From Bacillota bacterium (GTDB lineage: Bacteria; Bacillota; Clostridia; Christensenellales; Aristaeellaceae), in the NCBI GenBank assembly GCA_023411175.1, contig JAEYPB010000081.1, forward strand, positions 23,086 to 87,085: a stretch of DNA of 64,000 bases, written 5' to 3'. Positions 7,120-15,728 of this stretch are shown in pieces. A program made the position numbers and the translations under genes. Position 1 is the stretch's first letter. Each line of letters starts with the position of its first letter. The notes beneath the pieces are model-generated. The model saw only the letters and a program-made list of their open reading frames with translations, ran no database searches and was not told the origin of the DNA.

Positions 7120-7533
7120 ATGAGCAAGATCGGTATCATCTATTGGAGCGGCACCGGGAACACGGAGGCGATGGCGAAGGCGATGGCCGAAGGCGCGAAG
7201 GCGGAGGCGGTCAACGTGGCCGACATTACCCCAGAAGCCGCCGCCGAATTTGATAAGCTGCTGCTGGGCTGCCCTTCCATGGGCGCGGAGGTTCTGGAGG
7301 AGGGAGAGTTCGAACCGTTCTTCACCGCCCTCGAGGGCCGGCTGTCGGGTAAGCGCGTGGCGCTCTTTGGCTCCTACGGCTGGGGCGACGGCGAATGGAT
7401 GCGCGAGTGGGAAGTGCGCGTCGCCGCCGCGGGCGCGAAACTCTTTGAATCCGGAAAGATCGTCAATGAGGCCCCGGACGACGGCGCGCTTTCGGATTGC
7501 CGCGCATTCGCGGAGCGGTTTGCCGCGTCCTGA
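7120..7533 (+). CDS. Flavodoxin
   Basis: This is a 137-residue short-chain flavodoxin, an FMN protein that replaces ferredoxin in low-potential electron transfer, typically under iron limitation. The N-terminal phosphate-binding loop YWSGTGNTEAMA binds FMN phosphate. LGCPSMGAEVLEE and the FGSYGWGDGEWM loop form the rest of the isoalloxazine pocket. Length and motifs fit clostridial flavodoxins. It is preceded by AAAGGAAAGG and shares a transcript with the DUF3793 gene under the GTTAG-N6-CTAAC boxes. A hairpin (CGCCCGGCG at 7552-7560 with CGCCGGGCG at 7572-7580) followed by a short T-rich stretch probably ends the operon. Confidence 0.92.
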   Translation: MSKIGIIYWSGTGNTEAMAKAMAEGAKAEAVNVADITPEAAAEFDKLLLGCPSMGAEVLEEGEFEPFFTALEGRLSGKRVALFGSYGWGDGEWMREWEVRVAAAGAKLFESGKIVNEAPDDGALSDCRAFAERFAAS

Positions 7534-7647
7534 ACCCTGCATATGTGGTTGCGCCCGGCGGGCATTGCGAACGCCGGGCGATCATGCTTTTGCTGTAAAT
7601 TCCCGGTTGCGTAGCGCCGGATGGTGCGCAAAACCTTCATATTCCTT

Positions 7648-7677
7648 TTGATTTTCCCTCGGTTTTTGTGGTATATT
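7648..7677 (+). promoter_or_regulatory. Promoter of the encapsulin operon
   Basis: TTGATT (7648-7653) and TATATT (7672-7677) are 18 bases apart, in an AT-rich stretch between the flavodoxin terminator and the cargo gene. No GTTAG-type box is seen here. Confidence 0.5.
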
Positions 7678-7733
7678 ACTGGTATAGAATTCTGGGGCAC
7701 ACAGCCCCAAATCGTGTTGGGAGGTCATTTGAT

Positions 7734-8081
7734 ATGCCGAATTTCGCCAATCCTTTCCAAGGCAACGTGAACCGTAAGCTGACAAAAGAGGAACTGATCC
7801 AGGCTGTCCGACTGGACATCGCCGGTGAGCTGGAGGCGATCTACCTCTACGACGCGCATGTGCAGGCGACGGACGACGTGGTGGCCAAAAAGGTCATTGC
7901 AGACATCCGAGACGAAGAAAAGGCCCACGTGGGCGAACTGATGGCCCTCCTGCGCCATCTGGACCCTGCCGAGGCGGAGCACTTCGCATCCGGCGAGGGA
8001 GAAGTCCGTGAAATGCTGGAAGAGCTGGGCCTTTCCCCCTCCGCGCCGGGCGCCACCGTCGGCAGCCTGATCGACAAGTAA
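7734..8081 (+). CDS. Encapsulated ferritin-like protein (encapsulin cargo)
   Basis: The 115-residue helical protein has the two-helix ferritin-like core of encapsulated ferritins: GELEAIYLYDAHV in helix 1 and IADIRDEEKAHVGEL in helix 2 supply the Glu and His iron ligands. In this family two protomers combine to make one ferroxidase centre. The C-terminus carries TVGSLIDK after a proline/alanine linker, matching the known encapsulin targeting peptide (consensus around TVGSL), so the protein is expected to be packed inside the shell encoded by the next gene. The start at 7734 follows GGGAGG at eight bases. The gap to the encapsulin gene is 12 bases. Likely role: oxidising and storing iron or handling peroxide inside the compartment. 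Confidence 0.88.
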   Translation: MPNFANPFQGNVNRKLTKEELIQAVRLDIAGELEAIYLYDAHVQATDDVVAKKVIADIRDEEKAHVGELMALLRHLDPAEAEHFASGEGEVREMLEELGLSPSAPGATVGSLIDK

Positions 8082-8093
8082 GGAGGTATTTTC

Positions 8094-8909
8094 ATGGATT
8101 TTCTTTCAAAGGGCAGCGCGCCCTTTTCTGAAGAGCTTTGGGCAAAGATTGATGCCGCCGTGGTGGAAACGGCAAAAAGAGCGCTCATCGGCAGGCGGTT
8201 TCTCGGCCTGTACGGGCCGCTGGGTTCCGGGGCGCTGAGTGTTCCTGTGGACGACCTGAACGCCAGAGGTTATGAGGACGACGGCTCGATGGTGCGCACC
8301 GCCGGCCGCGCGTTCAAGGAGATTCCACTCCTGTATCAGGACTTTTCGCTGTCCTGGCGGGACCTGGAGTACACCGAGAAGAATGACCTGCCGGTGGATC
8401 TGACCGCCGCGATGGCTGCCGCCGCGGCCGCTGCCAGGAACGAGGACAGGCTGATCTTCTTCGGCAGCGAGGCCCTCGGCTTTTCCGGGCTGTTCGGAGC
8501 GAAGGATGCCGTTCACATGAAGCGCGGCGACTGGTCCAAGGATGAAAACCCGTTCTCCGACGTGGCCAAGGCGGTGGAGACGCTCATCGGCAAGGGCTTC
8601 TGGGGTCGGATGGCGCTCGTGGTCAGCCCGGACCTCTACACCCAGATGGAGCGCATCCAGGCAGGAACCGGCAGGATGGAGCTGGAGCGCGTAAATTCGC
8701 TCCTGAACGGCAACGTGCTGCGCGCGCAGGTGCTGGGCTCGAATAAGGCGATTCTGGTGGCCGCCGAGCCGGTCAACATGGATCTCGCGGTAGGCGTGGA
8801 TCTGTCGGTCTCGTACCTGGAACTGAAGGATCTGAACCATTCGCTGCGCATCGTCGAAACCGTGCTGCCCCGGATCAAGCGGGGCGACGCGATCGTCGTG
8901 TTCGATTAG
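8094..8909 (+). CDS. Encapsulin nanocompartment shell protein (family 1)
   Basis: The 271-residue HK97-fold protein matches family 1 encapsulins, which assemble into closed icosahedral shells. Recognisable features are the N-terminal SEELWAKIDAAVVETAKRAL helix, the P-domain segment RFLGLYGPLGSG, FSLSWRDLEYTEKNDLPVDL for the E-loop/A-domain transition, RNEDRLIFFGSEALGFSGLF, and the C-terminal DLSVSYLELKDLNHSLRIVE. It follows the cargo gene directly (GGAGG at 8082-8086) and is followed by the structured repeat and terminator at 8952-9077. The likely function is iron storage with the ferritin-like cargo, the common arrangement in Firmicutes. Confidence 0.95.
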   Translation: MDFLSKGSAPFSEELWAKIDAAVVETAKRALIGRRFLGLYGPLGSGALSVPVDDLNARGYEDDGSMVRTAGRAFKEIPLLYQDFSLSWRDLEYTEKNDLPVDLTAAMAAAAAAARNEDRLIFFGSEALGFSGLFGAKDAVHMKRGDWSKDENPFSDVAKAVETLIGKGFWGRMALVVSPDLYTQMERIQAGTGRMELERVNSLLNGNVLRAQVLGSNKAILVAAEPVNMDLAVGVDLSVSYLELKDLNHSLRIVETVLPRIKRGDAIVVFD

Positions 8910-8951
8910 ATTCTGACGGTTTCGCAGCGGGCTTCTAACCATTAATAAAGG

Positions 8952-9043
8952 TCTCCGTAGGGTTTCAATCGTTCCCGGCGGCATGTACGCGGGAACGGAT
9001 AGCGCCATCAGTACAGATGCTGGTGGCGCTATCATTTGGTCAG
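8952..9043 (+). repeat. Copy B of a two-hairpin structured intergenic motif
   Basis: This stretch matches 4415-4513 in order and orientation: a shared CTCCGT entry, hairpin 1 (CGTTCCCG 8970-8977 with CGGGAACG 8990-8997), hairpin 2 (arms 8998-9011 and 9020-9033, 14 bp including one G-U), and the shared exit ATTTGGTCAG. The hairpin 2 arms have different bases in the two copies, yet both pair, which points to selection on RNA or single-strand DNA structure. No reading frame is conserved. Confidence 0.6.
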
Positions 9044-9077
9044 CGCGCCGCGCCCGGGAATATCCCGGCGCGCGCTT
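9042..9077 (+). terminator. Intrinsic terminator after encapsulin and copy B
   Basis: A GC-rich stem (5' arm about 9044-9059, 3' arm 9063-9075, with one bulge and an ATAT-like loop) is followed by seven T residues at 9076-9082. It ends transcripts coming from the encapsulin operon or from the structured motif. Confidence 0.6.
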
Positions 9078-9201
9078 TTTTTGCGCCGGGTACCCGATTT
9101 ATATGGAAAATTGTCGCTGAGCGCGTGATATACGCATAGTTACGCACGCAAGCCAGTATAAATGAATTGGGTTCCACTCAACGCAGAAGGAGGATACGCA
9201 T

Positions 9202-10677
9202 ATGAGGAAGCCAACAGTTCTTGTGCTGGTTCTCGCGCTGATTCTCTCCCTCGCATGGGCGCCCGCGAACGCCGAACAGACGCCGAAGTATGTATTTCTG
9301 TTCATCGGAGACGGGCAGGGCATTCCCCAGATCACCGCCACGCAGTACTACTTGGGAACGACCGAGAATCCGGAAGCAGCCATGCCGACCCCCGCGCAAT
9401 TGTCCTTCACGCAGTTTGAATCCCTGGGCATGGTCACAACCTACGACGCCACATCCTTTTGCCCCGACTCCTCCTCGACGGCGTCCTCGATCGCCAGCGG
9501 ACGCAAGACGCTCTCGGGCGTACTCAATTACGATGTCAGTCTGACCGAGCCGTTCAAGTTGATCACCGAATACGCGAAGGACAGCGGCATGAAGGTGGGC
9601 GTGGTCACGTCGGTCTCGCTGGACCATGCGACCCCTGCGGCCTTTTATGCAAAGGCCCGAAGCCGCAACGAGTACTACAATATCGCGGTTCAGGGCGTCA
9701 CGGGAACGACCCTGGACTTTCTTGGAGGCGGCGCCTTCCTGCAGCCCGACGGAGCCGAGGGCAAGGATGAGAACGTGTACGCGCTGGCCGAGAAGAACGG
9801 CTTTACCGTGGCGGACACCACGGAGGAGATCCACGCGCTGACCGGCGAGGAGTCGCGCGCTCTGGTCTCGGTGCCGGACACGGACAATTCGGCGGCCATG
9901 CAGTACGAGATCGACCGCATCCGCAAGGTCGCGGCGGGGGAGGAATCGCTCCCTCTCTCCGATATCGTTCGGGCCGCCATCAAAGTGCTGGACAATGACA
10001 AGGGCTTTTTCCTGATGACAGAAGGCGGCAAGGTGGACTGGGCCAGCCACGCCAACGACGCGATGACCGGTATCCGGGAGACGATGGCCTTCAGCGAAGC
10101 GGTAGAGGTCGCGAAAGAGTTTGCGGCGGAACACCCCGACGAGACGCTCATCCTCATAACCGGCGACCATGAAACCGGCGGCCTGACCATCGGCTTTGCG
10201 ACGACCAAGTACGATACCCACTTCGACTATCTGACCGGCCAGACCATCTCCTTCCTGGACTTTGACAAGGTGATCGGGAATCTGCGCGAGACAGGCGGAA
10301 CTTTCGACGCGGCGCTGTCCGAGATTGAGAAGTATTATGGACTGACCACCGCGCCCGACCTGCCGCTTTCCCTGAATGCCGATGAGCTGGCCAAGATCCA
10401 GGCGGCCTATGCGCTGAGCATGCTGCCCAAGGATCAGCGTGTGATCGGCGGCGCGGAGAAACTGGCCTATGGCGGGTACGAGCCGCTCTCGATGGCGGTC
10501 AGCCACATCCTGAACAACAAAGCGGGCGTCGCCTACACATCCTACAGCCACACGGGGCTGCAGGTACCGGTCTACGCATCGGGTGCCGGTGCGTTTGATT
10601 TCTCCGGTACCTATGACAATACCGGAATCTTCGTGCGCATGATGAAGGTGCTCGGGCTTCAGGAAGATGCGGGATAA
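9202..10677 (+). CDS. phoA: Alkaline phosphatase, secreted
   Basis: The 491-residue protein belongs to the PhoA-type metal-dependent phosphomonoesterases. A signal peptide (hydrophobic LVLVLALILSLAWAPANA) ends at about residue 24. The metal and catalytic motifs are in order: FIGDGQG (metal Asp), CPDSSSTAS (nucleophile Ser directly after Asp), the acidic WASHANDA segment, GDHETGG (metal ligands) and YSHTGLQVPVYASG near the C-terminus. The start has AGGAGG nine bases upstream. It most likely releases phosphate from organic phosphates outside the membrane. The next gene (YibE/F-like) follows in 21 bases, so both are co-transcribed. No Pho box is evident. Confidence 0.93.
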   Translation: MRKPTVLVLVLALILSLAWAPANAEQTPKYVFLFIGDGQGIPQITATQYYLGTTENPEAAMPTPAQLSFTQFESLGMVTTYDATSFCPDSSSTASSIASGRKTLSGVLNYDVSLTEPFKLITEYAKDSGMKVGVVTSVSLDHATPAAFYAKARSRNEYYNIAVQGVTGTTLDFLGGGAFLQPDGAEGKDENVYALAEKNGFTVADTTEEIHALTGEESRALVSVPDTDNSAAMQYEIDRIRKVAAGEESLPLSDIVRAAIKVLDNDKGFFLMTEGGKVDWASHANDAMTGIRETMAFSEAVEVAKEFAAEHPDETLILITGDHETGGLTIGFATTKYDTHFDYLTGQTISFLDFDKVIGNLRETGGTFDAALSEIEKYYGLTTAPDLPLSLNADELAKIQAAYALSMLPKDQRVIGGAEKLAYGGYEPLSMAVSHILNNKAGVAYTSYSHTGLQVPVYASGAGAFDFSGTYDNTGIFVRMMKVLGLQEDAG

Positions 10678-10698
10678 TTCCTTACAGAGGTGATCGGT

Positions 10699-11844
10699 AT
10701 GCCGCTTGGCCGGAGAGCCCGCCATGCGATCTTTACGGTTTTTGCGCTCGCAGTCTGCGCGGCGCTGTGTTTTGTGGATACGGGCCTTGACGCGCAGCCA
10801 AGCGGCAATTCCACCCGGGAGCAGGCACAGATCCTGTGGGTGGACAACTCGGAACTCTATTCCATCGGCATCGTCAACTCCGGTGTGCAGCGCTGCGGCG
10901 TGCGCATTCTGACGGGGGTGTTCAAGGGCGCGGAGATGGTGGGCAGCAACTTTCAAAACACCGCCCTCGACAAGGACAAGCTCTTCGAACCGGGGGATCG
11001 GGCGCTGGCGATGGTGCATTCCCAGGAGGCCGCGCCGATTTCGGTTGTATTAATCGACCACTACCGCGTCAATACCGAGTTGATCCTGTTCGGGCTGTTC
11101 GCGGCGATGTTCCTCCTGGTGGGCGGTCTTTCAGGCCTGGGTTCGATGATCTCGCTGGTCATGAGTGTCCTGGTCATCTGGAAGGTGATGATCCCGCTGA
11201 TGCTGCGGGGATACTCCCCAATCTGGGTGGCGATGGGCATCGTGCTCGCCCTGACGGTGATGATCGACCTTCTGGTCGCGGGGCCGACGGCCGTCAGCGC
11301 GGCCGCCATCGCAGGATCGCTCCTGGGCACGGCGCTGACATGCGCGCTGGCCGTCGGGTTTGGAAGCCTGCTCAAGCTGGACGGCGGGTCGCTGCCCTAC
11401 GTCGTGCCGCTTCTGTCGCAGAGCAGCATGCAGCTGGACGTCAGGCAGCTCTTCTTTGCGATGGTGTTCATCGCCAACTCCGGGGCGCTGATGGATCTCG
11501 CCATGGACATTGCCGCCGCGCTCTACGAAGTGCGCGCGCACAGCCCGGATATCACGCGCCTTGAGATGGTCCGATCGGGCTTCGCGGTGGGCCGCAATGT
11601 GACGGGCACCATGATTACCACGCTCTTTCTGGCCTATTCGGGCAGCTATCTTTCGATGATGATGTATTTTGCCGGCCAGGGTACGCCGATCATCGACCTC
11701 TTCAACGTCAAGTACATCGCCACCGAGATCATGACCACGCTCGTCGGCTGCTTTGGGCTGGTCACCGTTGCGCCCTTTACGACGCTGATGTCCAGTCTCA
11801 TCATGGTTCGGCCCCGCGCCGCCAGGCGCGCGTCCGTCGGCTGA
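10699..11844 (+). CDS. YibE/F-like multipass membrane protein
   Basis: The 381-residue product matches the YibE/F family: an N-terminal membrane anchor, an extracytoplasmic domain of about 90 residues (QILWVDNSELYSIGIVN, RILTGVFKGAE, FEPGDRALAMV), then six or seven hydrophobic helices, with LILFGLFAAMFLLVGG and the family signature SALIDLAMD-like GALMDLAMDIAAALYEV. The ATG at 10699 follows AGAGGTG at six bases; a GTG at 10690 is the alternative. Function of the family is not established. The position behind phoA suggests an envelope or phosphate-related role, but this is only context. Confidence 0.8.
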   Translation: MPLGRRARHAIFTVFALAVCAALCFVDTGLDAQPSGNSTREQAQILWVDNSELYSIGIVNSGVQRCGVRILTGVFKGAEMVGSNFQNTALDKDKLFEPGDRALAMVHSQEAAPISVVLIDHYRVNTELILFGLFAAMFLLVGGLSGLGSMISLVMSVLVIWKVMIPLMLRGYSPIWVAMGIVLALTVMIDLLVAGPTAVSAAAIAGSLLGTALTCALAVGFGSLLKLDGGSLPYVVPLLSQSSMQLDVRQLFFAMVFIANSGALMDLAMDIAAALYEVRAHSPDITRLEMVRSGFAVGRNVTGTMITTLFLAYSGSYLSMMMYFAGQGTPIIDLFNVKYIATEIMTTLVGCFGLVTVAPFTTLMSSLIMVRPRAARRASVG

Positions 11845-12137
11845 AGATGGGTTGCCTCGTGAGCGGTAGAGCCTTTGGCGGCCGGGCGGTGATGTCCGGC
11901 CGCTTCCGCACGGGGTACGAGAACACCGGCCCCGCAGGCCGAACGCTTCAGCGGCAAAAAGCATATAAAAGCCGCAGGACAGACGATTGCCTGACCTTGA
12001 GAATCCTTCGAAACGCTCCGGCAGGGTGTACGCCGTACACCCTGGAGGATTTCCGGCGCCTCGCAGGGAGGCTTTGCCGCAATTTGCCACGCTGCCGCGC
12101 TGATTTGGTAAAATCCGGCGAAAGGCGAAAAAATCGC
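11845..12137. other. Intergenic stretch with two palindromes, no gene seen
   Basis: Between the YibE/F-like gene and the ilv promoter there is no frame with a ribosome binding site. GCGGCCGG/CCGGCCGC (about 11879-11904) may terminate the phoA transcript, although no T-run follows. AGGGTGTAC/GTACACCCT (about 12025-12045) is a near-perfect palindrome that could be a protein-binding site. Nothing else is recognised. Confidence 0.4.
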
Positions 12138-12166
12138 TTGACAGCCGGTCGGCGCGGTGGTATAGT
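12138..12166 (+). promoter_or_regulatory. Promoter of the ilv-leu operon
   Basis: TTGACA (12138-12143) and TATAGT (12161-12166) are 17 bases apart, a near-consensus sigma-A promoter. Transcription would begin near 12173, leaving only about 22 bases before the leader peptide start. Confidence 0.75.
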
Positions 12167-12194
12167 TGATAAAAATTCAAACGGGAGCGCAATC

Positions 12195-12308
12195 ATGCTG
12201 AATCTGTTCGCCATCGTCAACATCCTGATTATTATCGCCGGCATCGTACTTGTACTAGTCGAAGCCGGAGATCAGGTTGTTGTACGCGCGGATCAGGGAG
12301 GCCGTTAG
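12195..12308 (+). CDS. Branched-chain amino acid leader peptide (attenuator)
   Basis: A 37-codon frame starts at ATG 12195, with GGGAG at 12183-12187, and ends at TAG 12306-12308. About 18 of its 37 residues are Leu, Ile or Val, including runs ILIII, IVLVLV and VVV, with rarer codons such as CTA, GTA and CTT among them. A strong intrinsic terminator begins 20 bases after the stop, and the ilvB-leuB operon follows. This is the arrangement of ilv/leu leader peptides: ribosome stalling at BCAA codons when charged tRNA is scarce would prevent the terminator from forming. A simple small membrane peptide is the alternative reading, since the run is also hydrophobic. Confidence 0.7.
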   Translation: MLNLFAIVNILIIIAGIVLVLVEAGDQVVVRADQGGR

Positions 12309-12328
12309 GCCCACAGGCATAACGCTTG

Positions 12329-12368
12329 AACCCCTGCCAGAGTGCGACAGCACCGGCAGGGGTTTTTT
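12329..12368 (+). terminator. Attenuator terminator upstream of ilvB
   Basis: AACCCCTGCC (12329-12338) pairs with GGCAGGGGTT (12355-12364). An inner GTGC/GCAC extension (12342-12345, 12350-12353) continues the stem, and T residues run to 12368. It lies inside the operon leader, so it must be read through for ilvB to be expressed. A clear antiterminator was not identified; CAGGG within 12291-12298 is a weak partner for CCCTG at 12332-12336. Confidence 0.75.
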
Positions 12369-12429
12369 CGTACAGGTAAGCCATGAATGACGGAGCGCGC
12401 GGACGGCGCGCCGCGAAGGAGGCATCAAG

Positions 12430-12495
12430 ATGGGCGGCAGGCGTTTTAGGCGGCCCCGCTATGTTGTTCTAGGGCGTCCCGGGGACAACGGCTGA
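12430..12495 (+). CDS. Possible 21-residue small ORF between attenuator and ilvB
   Basis: AAGGAGG (12416-12422) sits seven bases before ATG 12430, and the frame ends at TGA 12493-12495, 20 bases before ilvB. The predicted peptide is arginine-rich (GGRRFRRPRY) and unlike known proteins. The ideal ribosome binding site is the only evidence. It may be a translated leader that couples or tunes ilvB translation, or chance. Confidence 0.35.
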   Translation: MGGRRFRRPRYVVLGRPGDNG

Positions 12496-12515
12496 ATGAA
12501 GCGGGAGGGATATTC

Positions 12516-14180
12516 ATGCAGATGACGGGCGCACAGATTCTCATAGAAACGCTGGCGGAGCAGGGCGTCGATACCGTGTTTGGCTATCCGGGCGGATTCG
12601 TCCTGAACATTTACGACGAGCTGTACAAGAATGCGGACCGGATCACCCACTATATCACGTGCCACGAGCAGGGCGCGGCCCATGCCGCGGACGGTTACGC
12701 CCGCGCCACGGGGAAGGTGGGCGTGGTGATCGCCACCTCCGGCCCCGGCGCGACCAACCTTGTGACAGGCATCGCAACCGCCCACCTGGACTCGACGCCG
12801 CTCGTAGCCATCACCGGCAACGTGCCTTCCACCGCCATTGGCCGCGACGGCTTTCAGGAGGTGGACATCACCGGCGTGACCATGCCCATCACCAAGCACA
12901 ACTACATCGTCAAGGATGTGAAAAAGCTGGCCGCCACCGTGCGCGAGGCCTTCCACATCGCCAGGAGCGGCCGCCCCGGCCCGGTGCTCATCGACATCCC
13001 GAAGGACGTGCAGCTGGCCCGATTCGATTACGTTCCCGAAGCGCCCGACCCGGCGCCGGAACTCCCAGCCATCGATCCCGAGAGCCTTGAGAATGCCATC
13101 CGCGTGATCCGAGATTCCCATCGGCCGTTTTTGTACGTGGGCGGCGGCGCGGTGATCTCCGGCGCGTCCGCCGAGGTCATGGAGCTCTCCGAGCGGCTGC
13201 ACGCGCCCGTGGGCAGCAGCATGATGGGGCGGACCGCCGTTCCCCAGAGCTACCCGCTGTACCTGGGCATGACCGGCATGCACGGCAAGTACGTCGCTTC
13301 CCGCGCCATGTACGAGGCGGACCTCATCATTGCCATCGGCACCCGCCTCTCCGACCGCGCCATCGGCAACCAGCGCGCGTTTTCCGAAAACCACAGGATT
13401 TTGCACATCGACATCGACCCCGCGGAGATCGGCAAGAACATCCCCGCCTACGCGTCCCTGGTCGGAGACGTGAAACAGGTGCTTCGAAGGCTCCTGGATG
13501 CCGGACTCAGCCGCCCGGAAAACGGCTGGCTCGCCCGCGTCCGCGAAATGCAGGCCGACCCGGACAGCCACCTGGACATGGGGCGCGACCGGCTGAATCC
13601 GCAGGTCATCATGGAAGCCATCAATGAGAAGGCCCCGGAAGGCGCCATCATCGCCACCGACGTGGGCCAGCACCAGATGTGGGCAACCCAGTACTACAAA
13701 TTCACCCACCCCCGCACCTTCATCACTTCGGGGGGCCTCGGCACCATGGGCTTCGGCCTCGGGGCGGCCATCGGCGCATGCATCGGCTCGGATAGAGCGC
13801 GCACGGTGCTCTTTACCTCGGACGGCAGCTTCCACATGAACATGAACGAGATGGCCACCGCAGTCACAAACAACCTGCCCCTCACGGTCGTCGTGCTCAA
13901 CAACGACGCGCTGGGCATGGTGCGCCAGTGGCAGACGCTGTTCTTTGCGGGGCGCTATTCCCAGACTACCCTCAGCCGCAAGACCGATTACGTGCGGCTC
14001 GCAGAGGCCTTCGGCGCGAAGGGCATCCGCCTGACGGAGCTCTCGGAGCTCGACCGCGTGCTGGACGAGGCGCTTTCGACCGACGGCCCGGTGGTCATCG
14101 ACGCCGTCATCGATCCCGACGAGCGGGTGCTTCCGATGATCCCGCCGGGCGGCACCATCGACGACATCATCTTGAGCTAA
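12516..14180 (+). CDS. ilvB: Acetolactate synthase large (catalytic) subunit
   Basis: This thiamine-diphosphate enzyme makes acetolactate or acetohydroxybutyrate, the first common step of Val/Leu/Ile synthesis. In its 554 residues are the N-terminal domain with VFGYPGGFVLNIYDEL and the catalytic Glu in HEQGAAHAADGYARATG, a central FAD-type domain, and the C-terminal ThDP motif beginning GDGSFHMNMNEM-like (TSDGSFHMNMNE) and ending NNDALGMVRQWQ. GGGAGGG lies six bases before the ATG. It is the first structural gene after the attenuator and precedes ilvN by 13 bases. Confidence 0.97.
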   Translation: MQMTGAQILIETLAEQGVDTVFGYPGGFVLNIYDELYKNADRITHYITCHEQGAAHAADGYARATGKVGVVIATSGPGATNLVTGIATAHLDSTPLVAITGNVPSTAIGRDGFQEVDITGVTMPITKHNYIVKDVKKLAATVREAFHIARSGRPGPVLIDIPKDVQLARFDYVPEAPDPAPELPAIDPESLENAIRVIRDSHRPFLYVGGGAVISGASAEVMELSERLHAPVGSSMMGRTAVPQSYPLYLGMTGMHGKYVASRAMYEADLIIAIGTRLSDRAIGNQRAFSENHRILHIDIDPAEIGKNIPAYASLVGDVKQVLRRLLDAGLSRPENGWLARVREMQADPDSHLDMGRDRLNPQVIMEAINEKAPEGAIIATDVGQHQMWATQYYKFTHPRTFITSGGLGTMGFGLGAAIGACIGSDRARTVLFTSDGSFHMNMNEMATAVTNNLPLTVVVLNNDALGMVRQWQTLFFAGRYSQTTLSRKTDYVRLAEAFGAKGIRLTELSELDRVLDEALSTDGPVVIDAVIDPDERVLPMIPPGGTIDDIILS

Positions 14181-14193
14181 AGGAGGGGGCGTC

Positions 14194-14697
14194 ATGGCCG
14201 TGGAAAAGTTCATCCTCTCGGTGCTTGTCAACAACGATCCCGGCGTCCTGACCCGCGTGTCGGGGCTGTTCGCCCGCAGAAGCTTCAACATCGACAGCCT
14301 GTCCGTCGCCGAAACCCAGGACGCGAAGCTGTCCCGCATCACCATCTCCGCCACCGGGGACGACTACCTGAAGGAGCAGATCGTGCGGCAGCTGGAAAAG
14401 CTGCACGACGTGAAGGTGGTTCAGGTGATGGACCCGGAGCGCACCGTCGTCCGCGAGCTGATGCTCATCAAGATCAGCGCCAACCACGAGGAGCGCAGCC
14501 ACATCCAGGAGGCGGTGGGCGTGTTCCGCGCCAAGGTGGTGGATTTGGCGCAGGATTCGATGATCGTCGAACTGACCGGAGAAAAGTCCAAGATTGACGC
14601 GTTTTTAAGCTTCCTCTCACCCTATCGGGTAACCGAGCTCTGCCGGACCGGCATGACGGCCATCGGCCGGAGCGATTACATACTCACCCGGAAATAA
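14194..14697 (+). CDS. ilvN: Acetolactate synthase small (regulatory) subunit
   Basis: The 167-residue subunit confers valine feedback inhibition and activates IlvB. The N-terminal ACT domain (about 5-75: LSVLVNNDPGVLTRVSGLF, RSFNIDSLSVAETQD) is followed by the C-terminal small-subunit domain (VRELMLIKISAN, RAKVVDLAQDSMIVELTG). The length is that of the longer single-ACT type. AGGAGGGGG precedes the ATG, and the gene is tightly spaced between ilvB and ilvC. Confidence 0.96.
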   Translation: MAVEKFILSVLVNNDPGVLTRVSGLFARRSFNIDSLSVAETQDAKLSRITISATGDDYLKEQIVRQLEKLHDVKVVQVMDPERTVVRELMLIKISANHEERSHIQEAVGVFRAKVVDLAQDSMIVELTGEKSKIDAFLSFLSPYRVTELCRTGMTAIGRSDYILTRK

Positions 14698-14716
14698 GGA
14701 TAAGGAGTGTTGAAAC

Positions 14717-15724
<1,008 letters not shown>

Positions 15725-15728
15725 CATC

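Noticed and set aside
9178..11019. Long open frame (613 codons) on the minus strand
   Set aside because: It is antisense to phoA and the YibE/F gene, has His/Arg-rich composition without motifs, and arises from codon bias in GC-rich DNA.
12173..12515. T-box riboswitch in the ilv leader
   Set aside because: No T-box core such as TGGNACCGCG and no Stem I pattern; the leader peptide explains the terminator better.
12459..14354. Minus-strand open frame of 631 codons opposite ilvB
   Set aside because: Antisense shadow of ilvB with no ribosome site or recognisable domain.
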